DNA of 64,000 bases from Skermanella aerolata KACC 11604 (GTDB taxonomy: Bacteria; Pseudomonadota; Alphaproteobacteria; Azospirillales; Azospirillaceae), in NCBI RefSeq assembly GCF_000936425.1, contig NZ_AVFK01000001.1, positions 558,001-622,000 on the forward strand, given 5' to 3'. A program made the translations under genes and the position numbers. The notes under the pieces were generated by a model. It was given only the letters and a program-made list of their open reading frames with translations, was not told the origin of the DNA and did not search any database. How positions within the stretch are numbered: the first letter of the stretch is position 1; each line of letters begins with the position of its first letter. Below, piece by piece: positions 57,038-64,000 of this stretch.

Positions 57038-57058
57038 GGCCAGGTCATCGACCTGGCC
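57038..57058 (+). promoter_or_regulatory. Intercistronic hairpin acpP-fabF
   Basis: GGCCAGGTC-ATC-GACCTGGCC, a perfect 9-bp stem extended by flanking G/C runs (GGGGG and CCCCC). There is no U-tract. It probably stabilises the acpP message or partly attenuates readthrough into fabF. Confidence 0.5.
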
Positions 57059-57108
57059 GGCCAATCCCCCCATTGTCCTATCCAAGGCAGAGCAGTTCAG
57101 GAAATATC

Positions 57109-58374
57109 ATGAGACGTGTCGTCGTAACCGGTCTCGGGATGGTCTCGCCCCTGGGGGTTGGCGTTCAGAATAACTGGGAACGTCTCATAAAGGGCGAATC
57201 AGGCCTGCGCGCGATCACGTCGTTCGACGTTTCGGATCTGCCAGCCAAGGTCGCCGGGCAGGTTCCGCGTGGTCCGACCTCCGAAGGACTGTTCACCGCC
57301 GAGGACCATGTCCCCACCAAAGACCAGCGCAAGATGGACGAGTTCATCGTGCTGGCCATCGCGGCGGCTCACGAGGCGATCCGGGACAGCGGCTGGCAGC
57401 CGCAGACCGACGAGGAGCGTGAGCTGACAGGCGTGATGATCGGTTCGGGCATCGGCGGCCTGAACGGCATCTACGACGGTTCGATCACCCTTCACGAGAA
57501 GGGACCGCGCCGCATCTCGCCGTTCTTCATCCCGTCCGCCCTGATCAACCTGGCCTCCGGCCATGTGTCGATTCTTTACGGTTTCAAAGGCCCCAACCAC
57601 TCGGCCGTCACCGCCTGCTCTACCGGCGCGCATGCCATCGGCGACGCGGCGCGCCTGATCATGTGGGAAGATGCCGACGTGATGGTCGCCGGCGGCACCG
57701 AAGCGGCGATCAGCCGTCTCGGCATCGCCGGTTTCGCGGCGGCGCGTGCGCTGTCCACCAGCTACAACGATCGTCCCAGCGCCGCCTCTCGCCCCTACGA
57801 CAAGGGGCGTGACGGTTTCGTGATGGGCGAGGGCTCGGGTGTCCTGGTTCTCGAGGAACTTGAGCACGCCAAGCGGCGCGGGGCGAAGATTTACGCCGAG
57901 GTGACCGGCTACGGCCTGTCCGGCGATGCCTTCCACATCACTTCTCCGCCGGAAGACGGCAACGGCGGCTTCCGCTCGATGCGGGGCGCTCTCAAGCGGG
58001 CCGGTCTCGATCCGTCGGAGATCGACTACATCAACGCGCACGGCACATCGACGCCGCTGGGCGACGAGATCGAACTTGGCGCCGTCAAGCGGCTGTTCGG
58101 TTCCGCGATCGAGACGGTGTCCATGTCCTCGACCAAGTCGGCGATCGGCCATCTGCTCGGCGCCGCCGGAGCGGTCGAGGCCATCTTCTCGATCAAGGCG
58201 ATCAACGACGGCATCGTGCCTCCGACGCTGAACCTCGAAGACCCCTCCGACAGCTGCCTCGGGGTCGATCTCGTGCCCCGGGAAGCGAAGGAGAAGCGGG
58301 TGAGGGCTGCCTTGTCGAACTCGTTCGGCTTCGGCGGCACGAACGCATCGCTGGTCTTCCGAGAGTTCAAGTAG
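57109..58374 (+). CDS. fabF: 3-oxoacyl-ACP synthase II FabF
   Basis: A 421-residue condensing enzyme for chain elongation. Catalytic Cys in TACSTGAHAIGDA, the His pair in NAHGTSTPLGD and SAIGHLLGAAG, and the C-terminal SNSFGFGGTNASL are present. The ATG at 57109 gives the standard MRRVVVTGLGMVSP start. mltG follows after 7 bases. Confidence 0.96.
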   Translation: MRRVVVTGLGMVSPLGVGVQNNWERLIKGESGLRAITSFDVSDLPAKVAGQVPRGPTSEGLFTAEDHVPTKDQRKMDEFIVLAIAAAHEAIRDSGWQPQTDEERELTGVMIGSGIGGLNGIYDGSITLHEKGPRRISPFFIPSALINLASGHVSILYGFKGPNHSAVTACSTGAHAIGDAARLIMWEDADVMVAGGTEAAISRLGIAGFAAARALSTSYNDRPSAASRPYDKGRDGFVMGEGSGVLVLEELEHAKRRGAKIYAEVTGYGLSGDAFHITSPPEDGNGGFRSMRGALKRAGLDPSEIDYINAHGTSTPLGDEIELGAVKRLFGSAIETVSMSSTKSAIGHLLGAAGAVEAIFSIKAINDGIVPPTLNLEDPSDSCLGVDLVPREAKEKRVRAALSNSFGFGGTNASLVFREFK

Positions 58375-58381
58375 GTTCGAC

Positions 58382-59374
58382 ATGGGTCTCGCCGTCCGGA
58401 TTCTGGTCGGGGCGGTCGTCGTCGTCGGCATCGCTGCCGGCACCGCGTTGTGGGGGGTGGTCCTGGTCAATCGAGACGGCCCCCTCGCTGCCGACACCGC
58501 CGTCGTCGTACCCAAGGGCAGCGGACTGGAGGCGATAAGCTTGGCGCTCTCCGACGCCGACGTCATCGACAGGCCCTTCCTGTTCGCGACGACGGCCAAG
58601 ATCACCGGCGCCAATCGGGCGCTGAAAGCGGGCGAATACGCCTTCCCCGCCCATGTCAGTATCGCCGAAGCCCTGCGCATCCTGCAGAGCGGCAAGACCG
58701 TGGTCCGGCGCTTCACCGTGCCGGAGGGCCTGACTTCGGCCCAGATCGTCGCCTTGATCCGCGACGAGCCGGCGATGTCGGGGGAAATCAAGGACCCGCC
58801 CGCCGAGGGCACCCTTCTTCCCGAGACTTACCATTATTCATGGGGCGACAGCCGGGCCGACTTGCTGAAGCGCATGCAGACGGCCATGCAGACGACGATC
58901 AAGGCGGCTTGGGACAAGCGGTCGCTCTCGCTCCCGATCGACAACGCGAAGCAGGCGCTTGTGCTGGCCTCGATCGTCGAGAAGGAAACCAGCGTTCCTG
59001 CCGAGCGGGCCAGGGTCGCCGGCGTCTTCGTCAACCGGCTGATTGCCAATATGCGGCTCCAATCCGACCCGACGGTCGTCTATGCCCTGACCCAGGGCAG
59101 CGGTGCCCTAGGCCGGACGCTGACAAGGGCCGACTGGAAGTTCGAATCGCCCTACAATACCTACGTGATCGATGGTTTGCCGCCGACGCCGATTGCTAAT
59201 CCGGGCAAGGCATCGATCGAAGCCGTCGTCAACCCGGAGCAGCACGACTTCGTCTACTTCGTCGCCGATGGTTCCGGCGGACATGCCTTCGCCAAGACGC
59301 TGGCGGAGCATAACCGCAATGTCGCCCGCTGGCGCGACATCATGAAGCAGCAGGGTGAATCCGTCGGCGATTAG
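58382..59374 (+). CDS. mltG: Endolytic murein transglycosylase MltG
   Basis: A 330-residue membrane-anchored lytic transglycosylase (YceG) thought to set glycan strand length. One N-terminal transmembrane helix (about 4-25), a LysM-like segment, then the YceG domain with LLPETYHYSWG, the catalytic Glu in ASIVEKETSVP, and PYNTYVIDGLPPTPIANPG. It lies 7 bases after fabF, the usual alphaproteobacterial order, and converges with hda 24 bases later. Confidence 0.95.
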   Translation: MGLAVRILVGAVVVVGIAAGTALWGVVLVNRDGPLAADTAVVVPKGSGLEAISLALSDADVIDRPFLFATTAKITGANRALKAGEYAFPAHVSIAEALRILQSGKTVVRRFTVPEGLTSAQIVALIRDEPAMSGEIKDPPAEGTLLPETYHYSWGDSRADLLKRMQTAMQTTIKAAWDKRSLSLPIDNAKQALVLASIVEKETSVPAERARVAGVFVNRLIANMRLQSDPTVVYALTQGSGALGRTLTRADWKFESPYNTYVIDGLPPTPIANPGKASIEAVVNPEQHDFVYFVADGSGGHAFAKTLAEHNRNVARWRDIMKQQGESVGD

Positions 59375-59398
59375 ATGGCCTGTGACCGGATAATCCCA

Positions 59399-60100
59399 CT
59401 ACGGCGTCCCGGAAAATCCTTCCCGCTCCAGCACCCGCCGGGCTAGCGGCACAGTGATGCGCCGTCTGGCGGCCAACGCCGCCGCGTCAAGATCCGCCAC
59501 GAGCCGCCGGGCGGCGTCGAACGAGCGCTCCATATGGGTGACGAGGAATCGGATAACATCGGTTCCGACCCGCACCTGCCGGTCCATGAACAGCTTGACC
59601 AGAATAGCCGCGAGCAGCGCGTCGTCGGGCAGACCGACCGCGACCGTCGGCGCGGCTATCATCCGCGAGCGAAGGTCCGGCAGGCGGATGTTCCAGTGGG
59701 CGGGCGCGGTCTCCGCCGTCAGGAGCAGGTGTCCGCCGCTCTCCCGCGCCAGATTGTAAAGGTGGAACAAAGCCCGTTCGGTTTCCGCATTGCCGGCCCC
59801 GTGCTCGGCGTTGTCGATCACGACGGCGCGGGCCTTGTCGAGCAGGTCCGGCACCGCCTCCACCTTGAGATCGGATGGAGCGATCCTGGGAGCATTGGTG
59901 CGTGCACGCCATACCTGCGCCAGATGGGTCTTGCCGCAGCCGGCCGGACCGAAGATCACCAGCGCAGGGGCCGGCCAGTTGGGCCATAGGTCGAGCCACG
60001 CGACCGCCGCCTCGTTGCTTGAAGCGACAAGGAAATCGTCCTCTCCCATGGCGGGCCGATGGCCCAAATCGAGGGGAAGCTGTGCCGGCGTTTCCGTCAC
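59399..60100 (-). CDS. hda: DnaA-related inactivator Hda
   Basis: A 233-residue DnaA-like AAA+ protein that with the sliding clamp stimulates hydrolysis of DnaA-ATP. The N-terminal clamp-binding motif QLPLDL, Walker A IFGPAGCGKTHLAQVW and Walker B-type VVIDNAEHG are present; there is no DNA-binding domain IV. The GTG at 60100 overlaps the stop of the upstream transporter gene (GTGA), which fixes the start although the frame is open far upstream. Confidence 0.92.
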   Translation of the reverse strand: MTETPAQLPLDLGHRPAMGEDDFLVASSNEAAVAWLDLWPNWPAPALVIFGPAGCGKTHLAQVWRARTNAPRIAPSDLKVEAVPDLLDKARAVVIDNAEHGAGNAETERALFHLYNLARESGGHLLLTAETAPAHWNIRLPDLRSRMIAAPTVAVGLPDDALLAAILVKLFMDRQVRVGTDVIRFLVTHMERSFDAARRLVADLDAAALAARRRITVPLARRVLEREGFSGTP

Positions 60101-61185
60101 GGCCGCCACGTCTCTTCTGAAGATGCATCGCGGCCACCGGCGTAATAGGGGCTGGCGATGTATTGCTGAAGCGCGAACCGGATCAGGACTCCGATGACGG
60201 CGGCGACCGGAACGGCAAGCAGCACGCCGAGGAAGCCGAACAGACTTCCGCCTGCGAGCAGTGCGAACATGACCCAGACGGGATGGAGCCCGACCTTGTC
60301 GCCGACCAGCTTCGGCGTCAGGAAATTGCCCTCCACGGCCTGACCGATCACGAAGATCGCGATCACGATCAGCACCGGCGTCCAGGTATCGTACTGCACC
60401 AGCGCAACGCCGACGCTGGCGACGAACCCGATCAGCGAACCGACATAGGGGATGAACGACAGCATGCCTGCGACCGACCCGATCACCAGGCCGAAGTTCA
60501 GTCCGAAGATCGACAGGGTAACGCCGTAGAACAGCCCCAGCACGAGGCAGACGGTCGCCTGACCCCGGACGAAGCCCGCCAGCGTATCGTCGATCTGATT
60601 GACCTGATCCAGGATCGTCCCGACATGCTGGCGCGGCAGCCAGCCATGGATCGTATTGATCATCAGGTCCCAGTCCCGAAGCAGATAGAAGGCGACGACG
60701 GGCGTGATGAACAGAAGGGTCAGCACGTCGAACAGGGCGAACCCGCCGGTAACGATGCCGCGCAGCACGGTTCCGAGCCAGCCGACGGCATCGCCGGCGA
60801 ACGAATTCACGGCATCCTTCAAACGTTCGATGTTCTCGACCGAAAGCTCGGTGAGCATTCGCTCCACCGTCGGGATGCCGACCGTGCTGACCCAGTTCAC
60901 GATAAGCGGCAGCGTATCGACCAGCTGCACGATCTGGGACTGGATCAGCGGCACCAGAAGCAGGACGGCAAGGACCAGCATCAGGACGAAGAACAGCAGC
61001 ACGCATGTCGTCGCCAGCCAGCGAGGCGCTCCATACTGCTCGAGCCGGTCGGCTACCGGGTCCAGGAAATAGGCGATCGCCATTCCCGCTACGAAGGGCA
61101 GCAGCACGTCACTCAGGACGTAAAGCGACAAGACGACGACCAGCAGCGTGATCAGCCAGAATCTGAGCTGCCGGCGTTGCGTCAT
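60097..61185 (-). CDS. AI-2E/PerM-family membrane transporter
   Basis: A 362-residue integral membrane protein with about eight hydrophobic segments. Family motifs FITPVVAFYLLRDWD and FIPYVGSLIG are seen, followed by VEGNFLTPKLVGDKVGLHP. It is of the PerM group, which frequently precedes hda in this class. Transport substrate not known. The ATG at 61185 overlaps the stop of the upstream CDP-alcohol transferase (ATGA). Confidence 0.88.
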   Translation of the reverse strand: MTQRRQLRFWLITLLVVVLSLYVLSDVLLPFVAGMAIAYFLDPVADRLEQYGAPRWLATTCVLLFFVLMLVLAVLLLVPLIQSQIVQLVDTLPLIVNWVSTVGIPTVERMLTELSVENIERLKDAVNSFAGDAVGWLGTVLRGIVTGGFALFDVLTLLFITPVVAFYLLRDWDLMINTIHGWLPRQHVGTILDQVNQIDDTLAGFVRGQATVCLVLGLFYGVTLSIFGLNFGLVIGSVAGMLSFIPYVGSLIGFVASVGVALVQYDTWTPVLIVIAIFVIGQAVEGNFLTPKLVGDKVGLHPVWVMFALLAGGSLFGFLGVLLAVPVAAVIGVLIRFALQQYIASPYYAGGRDASSEETWRP

Positions 61186-61742
61186 TTCGTACCGCCAAGC
61201 CGGCTCAGCAGCCGGCTCCCCGTGACTATATAACCCAGTCCCGACCAAGCCGTCGTGACCGCGACGACCCACATCATCCCGGCCGTGACCCATTTCAGAT
61301 CGAAAGGCGGTTCGGTCAGGTCAAGACCGAAGGTCGACAGCACCAGGGCGACCAGCACGATTTGCATGGTTGTATTGATCTTGCTCATGAAGGAAGGCTG
61401 GATCGCGAACGGCTCCTTGAGCGTGTAGAGCAGCAGCACCCCGCCGACGATCAGTATATCCCGGAACACCACTAGGATTACCAGCCAAACCGGTAGATAT
61501 CCCTCATGTCCCAGGGCCAGATAGACGCTGACCAGCAGCGCCTTGTCGGCGATCGGATCGAGATACCCGCCCAGGGCGGTGCGGGAGCGGAAGGCGCGGG
61601 CGACGAAGCCGTCGATCGCGTCCGACAATCCGGACGCGACGAACAGCCAGAACGCCCAGCCCAGTTCGCCTTCCAGGATCAGCCAGACAGCCAGGGGCAC
61701 CGACAGCAGGCGCCCCAGCGATATGAGATTGGGAATGCTCAT
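61182..61742 (-). CDS. CDP-alcohol phosphatidyltransferase
   Basis: A 186-residue membrane enzyme making a phospholipid from CDP-diacylglycerol and an alcohol. The catalytic motif D-x2-D-G-x2-A-R-x8-G-x3-D-x3-D is complete in SDAIDGFVAR...GGYLDPIAD. Four to six hydrophobic helices. Closest in context to PgsA/cardiolipin-synthase-like proteins; the acceptor alcohol is not clear. Start 19 bases after the DUF2066 gene; end overlaps the PerM-like gene. Confidence 0.88.
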   Translation of the reverse strand: MSIPNLISLGRLLSVPLAVWLILEGELGWAFWLFVASGLSDAIDGFVARAFRSRTALGGYLDPIADKALLVSVYLALGHEGYLPVWLVILVVFRDILIVGGVLLLYTLKEPFAIQPSFMSKINTTMQIVLVALVLSTFGLDLTEPPFDLKWVTAGMMWVVAVTTAWSGLGYIVTGSRLLSRLGGTK

Positions 61743-61761
61743 CCGACGTGCCTCCGCACCG

Positions 61762-63033
61762 CTAGGGTGCGGCGCGTCCGAAGGTGCGTCCGCCGTTGCC
61801 CTGGGCCGTCGAGCCCGTCCAGCGCAGCTGCCAGACCGGACCCGGCTGATAAACGCCGACCGGCTGTCCGGCCTGACCCATGACCGGCACGGGCGAAGCC
61901 AGCGTTCCCGGCGTGGCGGGCAGGCCTGCCTGGATGGCCCCTTGGTCGAGAGGCGGCGCTTCGGTCAGGCTGAGATCCTGGAGCGCCAGGGCATTCGCGA
62001 GAACCTCCGGGCTGCCCCGATAGTAGAGCTCGACCTTCGCGGCACCCCGGGTCAGCGTCATAAGGTCTGCCCGCGATATGGTCGGCACCTGGGCGATCCG
62101 GCGCTTCGTCTGCACCCAGTCGTCCAGGCTGCCGATCGGAACAGCCACCTGCATCACCTGTTCGGGGCCGGCCGCCACGGTATTAGCCTGCCGCCACTTC
62201 TCCTCCAGCGACCGCACGACCGCGGCGACTCCGCCCGCCAGATAGGCGTCGACCGTCTGGCCGGGAGCCGCGGGAACGGTGACGGTGTCGCCGCGCTTGG
62301 TGCCGTCGGCGGCATAGCGGGTCAGCTTGACCGTATTGGGAGCGCTCGGGTCCGGTTCGGCTCCGCGCACTCCCAGCAGCGCCACCAACACGTCGCCGGC
62401 CTGATAGCGCTCGGCGATGGCCGAAAGCCCCGCCTGATTGCCCTCCAAGGCCGTCGAGGCGCCGATATCGGCGATGTCAGCCAATTCGCCATAGGGAACG
62501 ACGACCGGCACCATCCCTTGCGGCGGCGGGAAGTTCTCCCACGCGGCCCGCCAGGGCGTGCGGTCTTCCCACAGCACAGGACCCTTTCCGGACGCCTGAT
62601 AGACCGGCAGCACCAGCACCGGCTTGCTGCGCGTCTCGACATAGCTGGCGCCCTTGGTCTGGAGCAGGGTGCGCACATTGGCCGGACGGAAGCGTACGGT
62701 CAGGGTCGCCAGATACCGCACCGCCGAGCTGCGCTCGCGCTGCACTTCGAAGTCCTGGACCAGCCGAGCGACCTCGATATCGCTTAGCGCCGGAGACTTG
62801 GCCCCGGGTTCCGGGCTCAGCCGGCCGTAGAGGGTGTCGAACGCCTTGCGCTGGGCCTCCGTGATCGCCTTGTCGCGCGCGGCGGCGGAACTGTCGGCGG
62901 TCACGTCGACCTCGACGTCGCGGACGGTGTAGATATCGCCTGATTCCTGCGCCTTCAGCGGTGCGGAAACAGCCAGCAGGACGATGCCAACGGCAAGCCC
63001 GAACAGGCGTGCCAGCGGACGGCGGTGAAGCAT
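61762..63033 (-). CDS. DUF2066 exported protein
   Basis: A 423-residue protein with a Sec signal (about 1-28, LFGLAVGIVLLAVSAPLKAQ). The mature part resembles the DUF2066 family: TVRDVEVDVTADSSAAARDKAI near the N-terminus, a central Ala/Gly-rich region, and WQLRWTG near the end. Probably periplasmic; function unknown. GGAAGG is spaced 7 bases before the ATG at 63033. First gene of DUF2066-CDP transferase-PerM-hda, divergent from purM. Confidence 0.85.
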   Translation of the reverse strand: MLHRRPLARLFGLAVGIVLLAVSAPLKAQESGDIYTVRDVEVDVTADSSAAARDKAITEAQRKAFDTLYGRLSPEPGAKSPALSDIEVARLVQDFEVQRERSSAVRYLATLTVRFRPANVRTLLQTKGASYVETRSKPVLVLPVYQASGKGPVLWEDRTPWRAAWENFPPPQGMVPVVVPYGELADIADIGASTALEGNQAGLSAIAERYQAGDVLVALLGVRGAEPDPSAPNTVKLTRYAADGTKRGDTVTVPAAPGQTVDAYLAGGVAAVVRSLEEKWRQANTVAAGPEQVMQVAVPIGSLDDWVQTKRRIAQVPTISRADLMTLTRGAAKVELYYRGSPEVLANALALQDLSLTEAPPLDQGAIQAGLPATPGTLASPVPVMGQAGQPVGVYQPGPVWQLRWTGSTAQGNGGRTFGRAAP

Positions 63034-63094
63034 TGCAAAGCCTTCCGTTTCGAGTATGTTCGGCCCATGATGCCGGCCCGTGATGCTGTTCTCG

Positions 63095-64000
63095 ATGCGT
63101 CTCTCGAACTGGGACCGGCCCGGTTTATACCCCAGCGCACGTGAGGACGCCATCAGCACCACACCGAATAACACCGGCGACGCCTATAAGGATGCCGGTG
63201 TTGACATCGACGCCGGCGCTGCTCTCGTCGATGCGATCAAGCCGCTGGCGAAAGCCACCGCACGGATCGGCGCCGATGCCGGTCTGGGTGGATTCGGCGC
63301 CCTGTTCGACCTCAAGGCCGCCGGCTACAAGGACCCGATCCTGGTCGCCAGCACCGACGGCGTCGGCACCAAGCTGAAGATCGCCATATCCGCGGGCAAG
63401 CACGACACGATCGGGATCGACCTCGTCGCGATGAGCGTCAACGATCTCGTCGTCCAGGGTGCCGAGCCGCTGTTCTTCCTGGACTACTTCGCGACCGGCA
63501 AGCTCGATGTGGCCGCCGGCCGCGACATCGTATCCGGCATCGCCGAGGGCTGCCGCCAGGCCGGCTGCGCGCTGATCGGCGGCGAGACGGCCGAGATGCC
63601 GGGCATGTATGCCGGCAAGGATTACGACCTCGCGGGCTTCGCGGTCGGCGCCGCGGAGCGCGGCCAGATCCTGACCGGCGCCGATGTCGCCGCGGGCGAC
63701 GTCATCCTTGGGCTGGCTTCCAGCGGCGTCCATTCCAACGGCTATTCCCTGGTCCGCCGGATCGTCGAGAAGGCCGATCTGTCCTACGAGGACGACGCGC
63801 CGTTCCAGCCGGGCACCAAGCTGGGGACGGCCCTTCTCACACCGACCCGCATCTACGTAAAGCCGGTGCTCGCAGCCGTCCGCGCCGGGGTGGTAAAGGC
63901 GCTCGCCCACATCACCGGCGGCGGCCTGACCGACAACATTCCCCGCGTCCTGCCCGAAGGATTGGGCGTCACACTCGATGCCTCCGCGTGGCCGCTGCCC
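63095..64000 (+). CDS. purM: Phosphoribosylformylglycinamidine cyclo-ligase PurM, C-terminally truncated by the window
   Basis: Purine-pathway enzyme (FGAM to AIR). The visible part has the conserved N-terminus [16 protein letters not shown], the metal/ATP loop [12 protein letters not shown], and [14 protein letters not shown], with [19 protein letters not shown] near the window end. The gene runs off the right edge without a stop. The start is uncertain: in-frame ATGs exist at 63083 and 63095, about 20 codons before the conserved region. At 63152, where relatives often begin, the codon is ATC with GAGG 5 bases upstream. Confidence 0.93.
   Translation, partial: MRLSNWDRPGLYPSAREDAISTTPNNTGDAYKDAGVDIDAGAALVDAIKPLAKATARIGADAGLGGFGALFDLKAAGYKDPILVASTDGVGTKLKIAISAGKHDTIGIDLVAMSVNDLVVQGAEPLFFLDYFATGKLDVAAGRDIVSGIAEGCRQAGCALIGGETAEMPGMYAGKDYDLAGFAVGAAERGQILTGADVAAGDVILGLASSGVHSNGYSLVRRIVEKADLSYEDDAPFQPGTKLGTALLTPTRIYVKPVLAAVRAGVVKALAHITGGGLTDNIPRVLPEGLGVTLDASAWPLP

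Noticed and set aside
60101-61006. Long upstream extension of hda
   Set aside because: It lies inside the PerM-like gene in another frame; the GTGA overlap marks the true start.

Overview
The window is about 64 kb of high-GC DNA with dense, mostly unidirectional operons and ordinary chromosomal housekeeping genes. Several features point to an alphaproteobacterium of the Rhodospirillales, probably close to Azospirillum/Skermanella: DUF2336 and DUF2066 proteins, a phasin, an RpsF-RpsR-DUF2232-RplI cluster, RadA-CvpA-PurF-SDR order, and a DUF2066/CDP-alcohol transferase/PerM/Hda block divergent from purM. The genus is an inference from gene content. No tRNA, rRNA, insertion sequence, prophage or CRISPR array was seen.

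Left part (1-12 kb): an MscS-type channel; a FIST-domain protein translationally coupled to a very large PAS/HisKA/3xREC/HPt hybrid kinase (a NosP/NahK-like nitric-oxide-sensing pair by architecture); an L-lactate permease with its own terminator and a GntR/LldR-like operator upstream; a gamma-carbonic-anhydrase-like protein; a membrane-anchored ClpP-fold protein; a GlsB/YeaQ membrane protein; and a phasin.

12-20 kb: a compact acetoin catabolic unit (acoA, acoB, acoC, then the enhancer-binding regulator acoR) behind a textbook sigma-54 promoter. It is followed convergently by a class-III adenylyl cyclase and a beta-lactamase-fold serine hydrolase.

20-25 kb: a tightly coupled six-gene operon (YHS protein, DoxX-like protein, TTC38-type TPR protein, alpha/beta-hydrolase lipoprotein, DedA/VTT protein, ATP-grasp ligase). 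A near-perfect CRP-type box lies upstream, in the region shared with the divergent cyclase gene. This is one of the two best candidates for an undescribed system.

25-43 kb: a HerA-like ATPase; an HPt protein fused to a degenerate receiver; an enoyl-CoA hydratase/isomerase; a degenerate ExeA-like membrane protein and a DUF2336 protein. Next is an operon of AbrB transporter, YciA thioesterase, OmpR-type regulator and a TctE-like sensor kinase carrying a complete periplasmic substrate-binding domain at its C-terminus (the other top candidate). Then come a thioredoxin-like protein, YfgM-like protein, BamB, Der and a chemoreceptor.

43-64 kb: core genes. Minus strand: SDR, GNAT, purF, cvpA, radA, mlaF, mlaE, dnaB, then rplI, DUF2232, rpsR, rpsF. 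Plus strand: fabD, fabG, acpP, fabF, mltG. Minus strand: hda, perM-like, pgsA-like, DUF2066. The window ends inside purM.
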